Part shown: piece after piece, positions 45,100 to 54,146 of the stretch | Position numbering within the stretch: position 1 is the stretch's first letter | Layout of the letters: each line of letters opens with the position of its first letter | From: an uncultured Myxococcales bacterium | GTDB lineage: Bacteria > Myxococcota_A > Polyangia > Polyangiales > Polyangiaceae | Assembly: GCA_937872925.1 (NCBI GenBank) | Contig: CALMUT010000228.1 | Coordinates: forward strand, 29,983 to 93,982 | Reading direction: 5' to 3' | DNA: 64,000 nt | Position numbers and translations under genes: made by a program | The notes under the pieces: generated by a model | What the model was told of the DNA's origin: nothing | Databases searched by the model: none | The model's input: only the letters and a program-made list of their open reading frames with translations

Positions 45100-46332
45100 T
45101 CACTCCGCGGTCGGCTCGGCGTCCAGGCCGAATCCGGTGTGCAGGGCACGCACCGCGAGCTCGGTGTACTTCGAGTGGATGATGCAGCTGACTTTGATCT
45201 CGCTGGTGGTGATGCCCTGGATATTGATGCCTTCTTGGGCGAGGATCTGGAACATCTGCGACGCCACGCCGGCATGGGACCGCATGCCGAGCCCCACGAT
45301 GCTGACCTTCACGATTTCCGGGTCGTATTCGATGGCCGCGCCACCGATATCTCGAGCGCATTGCTCGATCAGATCTTTGCAGCGCGCCAAATCCGTTTTG
45401 GCAACCGTGAAGGTGACGTCCGTGGTGGTGCCGCCTTCTCGCGACGGACTCTGAATGATCATGTCGACGGACACGTTGCGGTCGGCAAGGGTGCCGAAGA
45501 CCTTGGCAACGACGCCCGGACGATCCGGGACATTGATGAGCTGCACTTTGGCCTCGCCCTTGTCATAGGCAATGCCTGCGACGACTACGGCCTCAAGGCC
45601 TTCTTCACTGGTGACCATGGTTCCCGGTGTATCGGTGAAAGAGCTCCGCACGTGGATCGGAACTCCGTATTTCATGCCAACTTCAACGGAGCGGATCTGC
45701 AACACCTTGGCGCCAAGGGATGCGAGCTCCAACATCTCTTCAAAACTAATGCGGTCGATCTTACGCGCCAGCGGACAGATATTCGGATCGGTGGTGTAGA
45801 CCCCATCCACGTCGGTGTAGATCTCACAGACATCGGCATTGATCGCCGCCGCGATGGCCACGGCGCTGGTGTCGGAGCCGCCGCGTCCGAGGGTCGTGAT
45901 GTTGCCTTCGGGGTCCACCCCCTGAAAGCCGGCGATCACGGCAATCATGCCGGCTTCCACGGTGGAGCGAACCTTGGAGCCTTCGACGGTGTGAATGCGC
46001 GCCTTGGTGAACGCGGCATCGGTCTGCATCCGCACTTGGTGGCCGAGCAGACTCCGCGCCTTGCCACCCAGGGCATGGACCGTCATGGCTACCAAGGCCG
46101 CGCTGACCTGTTCTCCGGTTGCCGCCAAGACGTCGAGTTCCCGCATGTCCGGCGTGGGCGAAATTTCGTGCGCCAGGCCCAGCAGCTTGTTCGTTTCTCC
46201 GGCCATGGCGCTGACGATGACGGCGACCTGATTGCCGGCGGCTTGAGTGGCGAGCGCGCGCTCGGCCACGGCGCGCATGCGCTCTAGGTTCTTGACGGAC
46301 GTACCGCCGTACTTTTGGACAACAAGAGCCAC
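45100..46332 (-). CDS. lysC: Aspartate kinase
   Basis: About 410 aa, phosphorylates aspartate in the first step of Lys/Thr/Met and diaminopimelate synthesis. The start at GTG 46332 gives the standard VALVVQKYGGTSV N-terminus; a TTG at 46371 would add 13 residues. Kinase-domain motifs are GGTSV, TTLGRGGSDTSAVA and YTDVDGVYTTDP. Two C-terminal ACT domains (VQLINVPDRPGVVAKVFGTLA and VSIVGLGMRSHAGVASQMFQIL) indicate feedback regulation. It supplies the meso-DAP used in peptidoglycan, in keeping with the nearby wall genes. Confidence 0.95.
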   Translation of the reverse strand: MALVVQKYGGTSVKNLERMRAVAERALATQAAGNQVAVIVSAMAGETNKLLGLAHEISPTPDMRELDVLAATGEQVSAALVAMTVHALGGKARSLLGHQVRMQTDAAFTKARIHTVEGSKVRSTVEAGMIAVIAGFQGVDPEGNITTLGRGGSDTSAVAIAAAINADVCEIYTDVDGVYTTDPNICPLARKIDRISFEEMLELASLGAKVLQIRSVEVGMKYGVPIHVRSSFTDTPGTMVTSEEGLEAVVVAGIAYDKGEAKVQLINVPDRPGVVAKVFGTLADRNVSVDMIIQSPSREGGTTTDVTFTVAKTDLARCKDLIEQCARDIGGAAIEYDPEIVKVSIVGLGMRSHAGVASQMFQILAQEGINIQGITTSEIKVSCIIHSKYTELAVRALHTGFGLDAEPTAE

Positions 46333-46614
46333 GCTGGCGCCGGAGCTAGCGCTTCTCCTGCTCCGGGTCAAACGGCTCCGTCACACGCTCCGCGCTCGCG
46401 GGGAATGCGGACGCACCGAGGCCACGTCCCCCGCGCCAGATCGATACCGGCACAGCGAAATCCGGAGCGAGCCCGGCGCGCCATGGGACACTCGGGGCGT
46501 GTCCAGGCCGATCGGCGCTGGGCGCCCTGGCCTTCCGTCGCCACCGACGCACTGAAAGCGGCGCAAGGCTAGGGCAACGCGACGCAAGCCCCCAGCTGAA
46601 GCACGTGAGGTAGG

Positions 46615-48246
46615 ATGCCCGACGTGACCTCCGCCTCCTTGGAAAAGGGCCGCGTTGTCGGCGGACGCTATCGACTCGACGCCGTTCTCGGTCAGGGAGG
46701 CATGGCTGTCGTTTGGCGCGCGGAGCACACCGAAACCGGGCGCCGCGTCGCTCTCAAGGTGGTGCGGCCCGAACTCGCGGCGCATCAGAGCGTGCGTGAA
46801 ATGTTCGTGCGAGAAGCCCGCATCGCTTCACGTATCGGCCAAAGTGAGCACATCGTGGACGTGCTGGACGCGGGTGTGGACCCGGACCTGGGGCTGCCCT
46901 TCCTGGCAATGGAGCTGCTGAGTGGCGAAACTCTAGACGAGCGCTTGCGACGAACTGGGCCGCCCGCGGCGCCCGAAGTCATGTCGCTCTTGCAACATCT
47001 TGCCAATGCGCTGGACCAGGCCCATGCGGCGGGTGTCATCCATCGCGACCTGAAACCGCAAAACCTGTTTCTGACGCAGGACCGAAAAGGGCAGCCCACC
47101 CTAAAGGTACTGGACTTCGGCATCGCCAAGGCCGCCGAGACAGTGCAAAGCTCGGCCACTCAAGTCGGCACGCCGGCCTACGCCGCGCCGGAACAACTCG
47201 GTGCAAGCTGGCGCACGATCGCCGCGCGCAACGGACGCGCCGTCGCGGCGCAAGTCTCCTGCGCCACAGACGTATGGGCGTTTGGCCTGGTTGCTTACGA
47301 ATTGTTCACCGGAGCCCCTTCGGGTCAGTTCTGGGGCGCCGAGACTTTGGCGGAGCTTCCCGCAAAGGTGTTCCTAGAACCACTACCGAGCCCCCTGGCA
47401 CGTGCCGGAGACAGCGCGACGCGCTTGCCGCCCGGCTTCGACGCATGGCTCGCGCGGTGCCTGGATTTGGACGCTTCGCAGCGCTACCCAGACGCCGGCA
47501 GCGCAATGAGTGCGCTGGTCCAGGCAACCGGGCTCGGCGCCACGACGGGACAAGCCGACGCCGAGCGCGGCTCCGTTCTACCGATACAAGCCGGCCTGCC
47601 CGGAGTCGCGGCCACCGGACCGAGCGCGCCAGCCCAAGCATCGGCCCAATCGAGTGGGACCCTGGGCGCCTGGGCCACCCAAAAGGGCATGCAACTGCGC
47701 GAACCCGGCGAAGTACAAACCTACGCCAGTTGGATGCAGTACCAGTTTGTCCCGAAGATGCAGCACGTAGTGCGCGAGGGACGCATCCAGCTGGGCGATG
47801 CCGACGTGTTGGTCGGTGAAGTTGTGATCCAAGACGAATTCAGACGCGCGGTCGGCGAAGCCCACATGCTCGTCGCCATCGTTTCGTCCCCGCGACTGCA
47901 GTACAACGTGGCTGTTCGCACCAAGAAGCTCACCAGCCTGGGAGACGGTCTGTCCCGGGGCCTGCGCGCGCTGGACCAATTCGTCTCTTCGAAACCCAAA
48001 GACGCTCCGGTGCTTGGCGACCCTTGGTTCGAGTCCAAATTTGAAGTGCTGGCACCGTCCCCCCAGGAAGCCGCCCAGGCGCTGCCGCCCGCAGTGCGCC
48101 AGCTGCTGGTGCAGACGGGCTTTGCGGGCATTCTAGAAACGCGACCCGGGCGCCTCTCGCTCAGTCAGGAACCCGCGCGCTTCGACGCGCCCACGGTGGA
48201 TCAGTTGCTGGCCACGACGCGTCGGCTCCTGGACGCATTTTCCTGA
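46615..48246 (+). CDS. Ser/Thr protein kinase with a C-terminal domain of unknown function
   Basis: 543 aa, Shine-Dalgarno GAGGTAGG. The kinase domain has LGQGGMAVVWRAE, VALKVV, HRDLKPQNLFL, DFGIAKA and GTPAYAAPEQ. It carries an insert between subdomains (ASWRTIAARNGRAVAAQ). The region 310-360 is Ala/Gly/Pro-rich. The C-terminal 180 residues (from GMQLREPGEVQTYASWMQYQF) form a soluble, probably alpha/beta domain that I do not recognise. No membrane segment is visible. The gene ends 64 bases before FliO and may be co-transcribed with it, which would link the kinase to a type III export apparatus (inference). Confidence 0.9.
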   Translation: MPDVTSASLEKGRVVGGRYRLDAVLGQGGMAVVWRAEHTETGRRVALKVVRPELAAHQSVREMFVREARIASRIGQSEHIVDVLDAGVDPDLGLPFLAMELLSGETLDERLRRTGPPAAPEVMSLLQHLANALDQAHAAGVIHRDLKPQNLFLTQDRKGQPTLKVLDFGIAKAAETVQSSATQVGTPAYAAPEQLGASWRTIAARNGRAVAAQVSCATDVWAFGLVAYELFTGAPSGQFWGAETLAELPAKVFLEPLPSPLARAGDSATRLPPGFDAWLARCLDLDASQRYPDAGSAMSALVQATGLGATTGQADAERGSVLPIQAGLPGVAATGPSAPAQASAQSSGTLGAWATQKGMQLREPGEVQTYASWMQYQFVPKMQHVVREGRIQLGDADVLVGEVVIQDEFRRAVGEAHMLVAIVSSPRLQYNVAVRTKKLTSLGDGLSRGLRALDQFVSSKPKDAPVLGDPWFESKFEVLAPSPQEAAQALPPAVRQLLVQTGFAGILETRPGRLSLSQEPARFDAPTVDQLLATTRRLLDAFS

Positions 48247-48310
48247 AACCGCTGGGTTTCGCTGACAATTGTGAGGTCCTCGCGCCGCGGCGGGGTATGC
48301 TCCGCCCGGG

Positions 48311-48718
48311 ATGTCACCGGTTGCGCGCTACGTCGTGGAGACGACCGTCACATTGCTTGCGATCATCGCGCTGGCAGTGCTGGTGCTCTATGCCGCGAGG
48401 CGCGTGGGAGTCGGCAAGCCCGGTGGCCCGCTGTCCCTCGTGGGTCGGTTGCCCCTCGACGGGCGGCGCGCGATCTACTTGATCCGCGTCGGCGGCAAGG
48501 TCTTTGTCGTTGGCGGCAGTGAAGCCGGCCTCTCGAAGCTGGGCGAGGTGGAGGACGACGGCCTGACCTTGACAGCCGATCCACCCCCCGCAGCGTTTTC
48601 GGAGGTGCTGAGCCGGGTGCTTTCCAAGAAGAGCCCCAGCTCCGAAGCCGGCACACCCGATGACGCGGGCAAGAGCGACGACGGCGACGACAGTCCCAAG
48701 CGAGAGAGCGCCGCGTAA
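48311..48718 (+). CDS. fliO: FliO-like export apparatus protein
   Basis: 135 aa. A single N-terminal membrane helix (TVTLLAIIALAVLVLYAAR) precedes the FliO core VGRLPLDGRRAIYLIRVGGKVFVVGGSEAGLSKLGEVE. The tail is acidic and Ser-rich. FliO helps assemble the FliP ring of flagellar-type export gates. A FliP/SctR gene lies 519 bases downstream on the same strand, which supports the call although the core is short. Myxobacteria lack flagella, so this belongs to a non-flagellar system or a relic. Confidence 0.75.
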   Translation: MSPVARYVVETTVTLLAIIALAVLVLYAARRVGVGKPGGPLSLVGRLPLDGRRAIYLIRVGGKVFVVGGSEAGLSKLGEVEDDGLTLTADPPPAAFSEVLSRVLSKKSPSSEAGTPDDAGKSDDGDDSPKRESAA

Positions 48719-48730
48719 CGCTCACTCGCG

Positions 48731-49168
48731 TCACACTGCGTAGGGCAGCGGCACTGGCTCGGTTTCGAACAGCGCGCGCGACGACGGGTTCATCCAGCAG
48801 ACCCAAATCGCATACAGCGCCAGGGCAGTCCCAAAGGGCATGTTGAGCATGTGCGGTGCGACCGCGACAGTCTGCAAGATCCGGGTTGCGCCACGGGGAC
48901 GTCCGAGAAGCAGCGCGCCGGACAGGCCGAGCAGCGTGCCCAGAATCGACAGTATTCCGCCCGCGATGCCCCCGACGCCGAGCAGGATGTGCTCGAGCCA
49001 AGCAATGCCCGCGAAGTGGCCAACGAGCCCGTACAAGACGAAGAACGCAACGCCGGCCAGCAGCAGCAGCGTGCCGAAGATCAAGTCGAGAGCCGCAAGG
49101 GCGCGGACGTGTGCCACGCCGCGTATACGCGCGCCATTGAGTCGCACTTCCCGGTCAGGGCATAGCAT
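48731..49168 (-). CDS. Four-helix membrane protein of unknown function
   Basis: 145 aa with four hydrophobic helices (LDLIFGTLLLLAGVAFFVLY, WLEHILLGVGGIAGGILSI, LLGLSGALLL and the final GTALALYAIWVCW). It faces opposite to the flanking FliO and FliP/SctR genes and separates them. The family is not recognised; small DoxX/DUF-type membrane proteins look similar. No catalytic residues are visible. Confidence 0.6.
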   Translation of the reverse strand: MLCPDREVRLNGARIRGVAHVRALAALDLIFGTLLLLAGVAFFVLYGLVGHFAGIAWLEHILLGVGGIAGGILSILGTLLGLSGALLLGRPRGATRILQTVAVAPHMLNMPFGTALALYAIWVCWMNPSSRALFETEPVPLPYAV

Positions 49169-49236
49169 CGGGAAATCCCTGGCTTTTCTCAGTCATCCTT
49201 CCCCTGGCGGCGCGAGGCGCATAGGCTGCGCGCCGC

Positions 49237-50022
49237 ATGGGGAGCGCGGATAGATTCCATCGAACGCGGTCGCGCTGGCGCTACGTCTGCGCGGGTGCCG
49301 CATGCGTGTCGGCGACGCTCGTTCCCGCAATCGCGTCGGCGCAGCCAGCAAAAGCTGCCGACGACCTGCTGACGCGCCCGGTCGCGCTGGTGGTCGCCCT
49401 CGCGCTGATCACCCTATTGCCCTTCGCTTTCATGACGCTCACGGCCTTCGTGAAGATATCAACCGTGCTGCAGATCGTACGCGGAGCCATCGGCGCGCAG
49501 AACGTACCATCCAATACAGTGATCATGGCTTTGAGCGCGTCGCTCACGCTGCTCGCCATGGCCCCCGTCGGCTCGCGTATTGCGGACCGAGCGGGCCCCC
49601 TGCTCAATGGCAAAGACGCCGACACGAGCGCGCTCGTGAGCGGCCTGGTAGACGCGACTCGCGAGCCCCTCAGGGGCTTTCTGAAAGCCAACGCTTCGGA
49701 GCGGGAAAAACACCGCTTCTTCGAGATCGCGAAGATGGCGCGTCCCGAAGCCGAGCGGAGCGCTGTTGGCCGCGACGATCTCGTCATCTTGATTCCCGCC
49801 TTTGTCATCAGCGAGCTGATCGAAGCCTTCGCGTTGGGCTTTGCGATTTACCTGCCGTTCCTGATCATTGATCTCGTCGTCTCCAATGTGTTGCTTGCAT
49901 TGGGCATGCAGATGATGAATCCGACCCAAGTGAGCTTGCCGTTCAAGCTGCTCTTGTTTGTCGCCGTAGACGGTTGGGGTCTACTGGCGCAGGCCCTGGT
50001 GACGGGCTACCGGGTCGGCTAG
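49237..50022 (+). CDS. FliP/SctR family type III export gate protein
   Basis: 261 aa. A cleavable signal peptide (CVSATLVPAIASAQ) is typical of FliP. The core has LITLLPFAFMTLTAFVKISTVLQIVRGAIG, NVPSNTVIMALSASLTLLAMAP and the C-terminal LPFLIIDLVVSNVLLALGMQM...SLPFKLLLFVAVDGWGLL, the FliP/SctR signature. Phrases such as TAFVKI and VPSN are nearer to the injectisome SctR type than to flagellar FliP (judged by eye). No FliQ/SctS or FliR/SctT gene follows; an RRM gene does. It is thus an isolated member of the export gate. Confidence 0.88.
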   Translation: MGSADRFHRTRSRWRYVCAGAACVSATLVPAIASAQPAKAADDLLTRPVALVVALALITLLPFAFMTLTAFVKISTVLQIVRGAIGAQNVPSNTVIMALSASLTLLAMAPVGSRIADRAGPLLNGKDADTSALVSGLVDATREPLRGFLKANASEREKHRFFEIAKMARPEAERSAVGRDDLVILIPAFVISELIEAFALGFAIYLPFLIIDLVVSNVLLALGMQMMNPTQVSLPFKLLLFVAVDGWGLLAQALVTGYRVG

Positions 50023-50334
50023 CGGCCTGCGGCGGGTCTGAAAGCGCCCAAAGGCGCCGATCTTGGACCCAAGAAAACCCGAATTTTGGAGGCTTTGTAC
50101 AGTTCGCCTTGCGCCCGGGCGCGGCTGGGCGAAAATCCGGGTCGGGCGAACGTTTCTGGACCTGGATCGTGTATCCCCCACCTCTTCGTTGAGGGGGCAT
50201 CACCGGCGACGAGCGACCAGTCTAGCATTCAGGCTAGAACCCTTCGTTCGGAGCCGCGGCTCATCTGAGTGAAAGGTCCCAAAAACCTGGCTGTCGGGTG
50301 CAGAGAGCCGAAAAGCAAAGAATGAGTCAAGTAG
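50023..50334. other. Noncoding region upstream of the RRM gene
   Basis: This 312-base stretch has no credible ORF. It holds two small inverted repeats: CCC(A)CCTC against GAGGGGG around 50175-50195, and TCTAGC against GCTAGA with a 6-base spacer at 50221-50238. Both lie upstream of the RRM start at 50335. A long structured leader on an RNA-binding-protein mRNA is a possibility, but nothing here proves it. Confidence 0.35.
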
Positions 50335-50772
50335 ATGAGCACCAAGCTATACGTCGGGAACCTGGCATTCCATACAACTGAAGATACGTTAAAGAACGCC
50401 TTCTCCGAATTCGGTGAAGTCGCAGAGGTAAAGCTGATTTTGGACCGCGAGACCGGACGCTCCCGCGGCTTTGCCTTCGTAGAGATGGCAACTCCCGATG
50501 ACGCGCGCAAGGCGATGGAGGCCATGAACGGGGCCGACCTCGAAGGCCGTCCGCTCCGAGTCAACGAAGCCGAGGAACGCCGCCCTCGTGAAGGTGGCGG
50601 TGGTCGCGGTGGTCCGCGCGGTGGTGGTGGCGGCGGGTACGGCGGCGGTGGCGGTGGCGGTTACGGCGGCGGTGGCGGTGGCGGTGGCCGCGGCGGTCCC
50701 CGTGGCGGCGGTCGCGGCGGCGGCGGTGGTCGCCGTGGAGGAGGAGGAGGCGGCGGCGGCGGCGATTGGTGA
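50335..50772 (+). CDS. Single-RRM, Gly-rich RNA-binding protein
   Basis: 145 aa. One RRM covers residues 4-80, with RNP2 KLYVGNL and RNP1 RSRGFAFVEM, both complete. The remainder is a Gly/Arg/Tyr-rich tail (GGYGGGGGG, RGGPRGGG) ending in GGDW, like cyanobacterial Rbp and eukaryotic glycine-rich proteins. Such bacterial RRM proteins are usually cold-induced RNA chaperones, but temperature control is not shown here. A strong terminator follows at 50790-50823. Confidence 0.9.
   Translation: MSTKLYVGNLAFHTTEDTLKNAFSEFGEVAEVKLILDRETGRSRGFAFVEMATPDDARKAMEAMNGADLEGRPLRVNEAEERRPREGGGGRGGPRGGGGGGYGGGGGGGYGGGGGGGGRGGPRGGGRGGGGGRRGGGGGGGGGDW
50600..50765 (+). repeat. GGY/GGN-rich coding repeat of the RRM protein tail
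   Basis: Tandem GGTGGCGGT/GGCGGCGGT-type triplets encode the glycine-rich tail. Simple-sequence DNA of this kind is prone to slippage but stays in frame. Confidence 0.7.
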
Positions 50773-50789
50773 TCGTTCCGCGCTAGTGC

Positions 50790-50823
50790 AAAGGCCCGGC
50801 ACTCACAAGAGTCCGGGCCTTTT
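50790..50823 (+). terminator. Rho-independent terminator after the RRM gene
   Basis: AAAGGCCCGGCACTC and GAGTCCGGGCCTTTT pair with one bulged C and an ACAA loop, giving a GC-rich stem that ends in TTTT. This is the clearest terminator in the window. Confidence 0.85.
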
Positions 50824-50850
50824 GCTATTGTGCCGTGTGGTTTGGTTTTG

Positions 50851-52176
50851 ATGCTGCGTCCACTACTCAGGGTGCTCCTCAGTGCCTTGGGCGTCGCCAC
50901 GGTCGCGACGGTCGCGCGCGCCGAGCGCGTCGAGCGCGATCCCAAGCAAGTGACTGGGGTTGAACGGGCCGATCGGCAGCCGGGGGACGCTGCGCGCACC
51001 GTCGCGACGGGTGTGTTGCTGTTGCCGCGAGCAGCGGTGGAACTCGTGTTTCTGGCCACGGGCTCCGCCGCGAGCCTGATCGAAGAAGAGCAGGTCGTGC
51101 CGCGCGTGCATGAGCTGCTCCATCCGCCCAAGGGCGAGATCCACGCGTTCCCCACCTTGTTTGCTGAAACTGGGAGTGGCTTCAATGTGGGCGCTCGTGC
51201 CATCGCCCGCGCAGACAACCTGGGCGCGACTGTGCGGGCAGGCGTCGGCGGCGCGCACGATCTGGTGGCAGAGTCCAAACTTCGTTTGAGCTTTCCGAAG
51301 CCCCTGCCCTTCTCGCTTTCTCTGGAAGCGTTCCACGACGAGCGCTCCTCCCTCGGCTTCTTGGGCGTGGGGCAGGACCCGGAATCCGATACGCGCAACC
51401 AGTTCCTCGCAGGCGCGCCATCGCGCGCGGCCACTTACCGGGAACGCCGCGGTCGCTTCATCGCCTCCGCGGGCACGCGTGTCTTGTCCGACGTAGAGCT
51501 GCTGGCCTCCAGCAGCATCGCGCGCCGCCACGTGCTCGATCCGCCCGACGACGGCGACACCCTGTCGGAAGTCTTCGTCGCCGGCTCCGTTCCCGGCGCC
51601 GGCGCCGTAACGCACATCGTGTACAGCGAGGTTGCATTGCGCGTGGATACCCGCGCTGCGCGCGGCACGCCCGCTTCCGGTGTGTTACTCGAAGGCTATC
51701 TGGGACAGGCCAGCGGCGTGCTGAACACCGACACTCGATTCATACGCACCGGAGGACGCGCAGGGCTCTTCCTGCCGCTCATAGAATCGTCGAACATCTT
51801 GTCGCCGCGCATTGCCCTGGACGGACTGAGCGATCTGGACAGCAGCGTTCCCTTCAACGAGCTGGTGCGCCAGCCAGATTTTCGCGGCTACGATAATCGC
51901 CGTGACCGCGTCTCCATGGTGGCGTCCGTCGACTATCGCTGGGCAATCGCGCGATACCTCGCAGCGCGTCTTTTCGTGGACGCAGCGACCGTTGCGCCGG
52001 AGCTGGATGCCCTCGAGCTAGACAACGTGCGCCCGGCAGCCGGATTCGGATTCGACGTCTTCAGTCGCTCGTCCCAACTCGGCTCCGTGCGCGCAACTTT
52101 CAGCCCGGACGGGTTTCTGTTTTCCTTTGGCTTCGGCGTGTCCTCAGGATTCGGGGACCGGCAGCACCGCAACTGA
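50851..52176 (+). CDS. Omp85/BamA-like outer-membrane barrel without POTRA domains
   Basis: About 441 aa from ATG 50851, with a signal peptide (LRVLLSALGVATVATVARA). The chain is amphipathic beta strands throughout. The segment FRGYDNRRDRVSMVASVDYRWAIARYLAARLFVDAATV has the RGY...D...YR pattern of the C-terminal barrel and L6 loop (VRGF/Y-type) of Omp85 proteins. No POTRA repeats precede it; the mature N-terminus is only about 90 residues long before the strands begin. It could insert or gate something for the lipoprotein encoded directly after it, whose start overlaps this stop by one base. Confidence 0.75.
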   Translation: MLRPLLRVLLSALGVATVATVARAERVERDPKQVTGVERADRQPGDAARTVATGVLLLPRAAVELVFLATGSAASLIEEEQVVPRVHELLHPPKGEIHAFPTLFAETGSGFNVGARAIARADNLGATVRAGVGGAHDLVAESKLRLSFPKPLPFSLSLEAFHDERSSLGFLGVGQDPESDTRNQFLAGAPSRAATYRERRGRFIASAGTRVLSDVELLASSSIARRHVLDPPDDGDTLSEVFVAGSVPGAGAVTHIVYSEVALRVDTRAARGTPASGVLLEGYLGQASGVLNTDTRFIRTGGRAGLFLPLIESSNILSPRIALDGLSDLDSSVPFNELVRQPDFRGYDNRRDRVSMVASVDYRWAIARYLAARLFVDAATVAPELDALELDNVRPAAGFGFDVFSRSSQLGSVRATFSPDGFLFSFGFGVSSGFGDRQHRN

Positions 52177-53684
52177 TGTCTCGACGAACTGCAACCCCTT
52201 GGCTGGTCATAGCGCTGTGCGTGAGCTGCACGGCGCGCCCTGCGCGTTTTGTCGACGCCCCGCCGGTGACTCGCGTCGGCGACGACGCGCCGATCCCCCT
52301 GCCCGAGCGAAGCTCTGTGATCGGGCCGGTGTACAGCACTGAAGTCTACGTGCGACGCCCGTTGGTGTTCGCCCTCGAAGCGCGGCGCGTGCGCGAAGCG
52401 CAGGATATCAACGCGCTGGACAACGTGCCGCCGTCCAGCTGGTACTCCCCGCCTGCAACCGACGCCGCCAGCTTTGCGCGCGCGTACGAACACGAAGGCC
52501 CCCCCGAACCGCCGTGGACCGTCGTACGTGCCCCAAAAGGCAGTGCGGTCGAGGTACGGGACGCACGAGGAGTCCACTACGAGATCAGCGCGGATCCGCC
52601 GGGCCGCCCCCATACCGCCAGTGCAGCCGCTGCGATCGCCACGCGACTCGTCCGCGCGCTCGGCTACCGCACCGAACCGACCTGGGTGCAGCGCGCCGAC
52701 CCGAGTCGGATCTCCGGCGCCGCTCCGGCGCAGCTGGAGAGCGGCACCGTCTGGCAGATTCGGCGCTGGCCCCTCGGCATCTATCTGGGACCGACCGATC
52801 CCTCCAACCGACGGCGCGATGACCCCAACGACCGCGTCAAACCAACGGAGCGGCGAACGCTGCGTGTTCTGGGTTTAGTCGCAGGTTGGCTCGAGATCCC
52901 GGACTTCGGTCCCAAGCGCCTGGCGGACGTGTACCTGGGCGTGCCTGGCCGCGGCCACGTACAGCACTTCGTCGTTGGGCTATCGGCTTCCCTCGGCGCA
53001 GCCGCCCTGGCAAAGCAAGATCCGGTGGTCAGCGCTGCAGGAACGGTCCAAGGCAGCATGGGCTGGAACTTGATCACCCTCGGACTGCACCGGCCTGACG
53101 AGCACGCCGAGCAAACTTCCCTGACCGTCTTCCGTCCGAGAGTGGAAGACGCCCACGCGCTATCGCTCCCCTACGACCCCAGCGACCATCTGCTGCCTGG
53201 CGATGGCTATTGGTTCGCCAAACGACTCTTGCGCATTAGCAACGCTTTCATCGCCCGCGCCATCGATGAAGCGAACCTACCGGATCCCGCACTCGTGGGA
53301 CATTTGCGTAGCGCCATTGCCGCTCGGCGGGATCAGCTCGCGGCGAGACTTATGAAACAAGTCACGCCATGCGAGCTCGCAGGCCTGACTCCGGAACTGC
53401 TTTCCTTGTCGGATTCGGCATTGGGCAACAACATGGGTGGCCGCACTGGGTCAGCGTACCGCGTAAGCTTCTTGACCGAAAACGGCGAACCATTGATGCA
53501 GACGGTACGCATGTCTAGCAGCCTGGGTGACCTTGACGTTGCGCTACCGACGACCGTGCGCGAGCGCGACTACACCATCGTACGCGTTTTGGGCGAGCGC
53601 GATGGCAAGCTCCTACCCCGCGCGATGGAGCTCCATCTCTCGGCGCGAAACGGCAGGCCCTATGTGATCGGCGTGCGGCATTGA
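52176..53684 (+). CDS. Large lipoprotein of unknown function, partner of the Omp85-like gene
   Basis: 502 aa. The signal ends in the lipobox-like CVSC. A middle segment (SGTVWQIRRWPLGIYLG, then RRTLRVLGLVAGWLEIPDFGPKRLADVY and HFVVGLSASLGAA) loosely recalls HipA/CotH-like kinase folds, where an Asn/Asp and a DFG-like Asp bind metal. Here those positions read differently, so it would be a pseudo-enzyme if related. That relation is a weak resemblance seen by eye. Its start overlaps the barrel gene stop by one base (TGATG), implying co-translation and a shared outer-membrane role. Confidence 0.7.
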   Translation: MSRRTATPWLVIALCVSCTARPARFVDAPPVTRVGDDAPIPLPERSSVIGPVYSTEVYVRRPLVFALEARRVREAQDINALDNVPPSSWYSPPATDAASFARAYEHEGPPEPPWTVVRAPKGSAVEVRDARGVHYEISADPPGRPHTASAAAAIATRLVRALGYRTEPTWVQRADPSRISGAAPAQLESGTVWQIRRWPLGIYLGPTDPSNRRRDDPNDRVKPTERRTLRVLGLVAGWLEIPDFGPKRLADVYLGVPGRGHVQHFVVGLSASLGAAALAKQDPVVSAAGTVQGSMGWNLITLGLHRPDEHAEQTSLTVFRPRVEDAHALSLPYDPSDHLLPGDGYWFAKRLLRISNAFIARAIDEANLPDPALVGHLRSAIAARRDQLAARLMKQVTPCELAGLTPELLSLSDSALGNNMGGRTGSAYRVSFLTENGEPLMQTVRMSSSLGDLDVALPTTVRERDYTIVRVLGERDGKLLPRAMELHLSARNGRPYVIGVRH

Positions 53685-54102
53685 CGAAATGGGTTGCCGT
53701 TCCGACGCCGACGCGACGGGCGTGCGGGGGATTCCAGCCAGCACTCCTGCCGCGGCGAAGCTGCCGTCCCTAGGGATCTCGGGCGCGATCCCGGCCCGCG
53801 GCCAGTGCCAAGCCCTGCCAACGCTGACGGGAGGATGAGCTTTCGCGGCGCCCAACTCGAAGTTCGGTCCGCGAGGATCCCCCGACGCGACCGACGTCAG
53901 ACCCCACGGGCGGGAGGCCAGAGCGCGTCGCCAGGCACGACATAAATCGCAATCCTTTTAAGCACTTACAGCAGATACCGCCCTGGCCGCGCCTCAAGAT
54001 CCACGGCCATAGCAGCGACGTGGAGCGGCTCGCTCAAACCGCCGGGGAATATCTAGGCAAACAGCCTGTTTTCCCGGCGTCGGACCTGGGTGCGACGTTC
54101 TG

Positions 54103-54130
54103 TTGACTTGAGGTACGGCGCCGTTAGGAT
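54103..54130 (+). promoter_or_regulatory. Sigma-70-like promoter of the ABC operon
   Basis: TTGACT (54103-54108) and TAGGAT (54125-54130) are 16 bases apart, close to TTGACA-N17-TATAAT. They lie about 100 bases before the ABC ATPase start, with two hairpins in the leader between. Confidence 0.5.
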
Positions 54131-54146
54131 GCCGCCGCCCGAGCGC

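Noticed and set aside
53836..53946. 36-codon ORF in the 543-base gap
   Set aside because: The Shine-Dalgarno sequence is only two bases from the ATG and the product is Arg/Pro-rich without any pattern.
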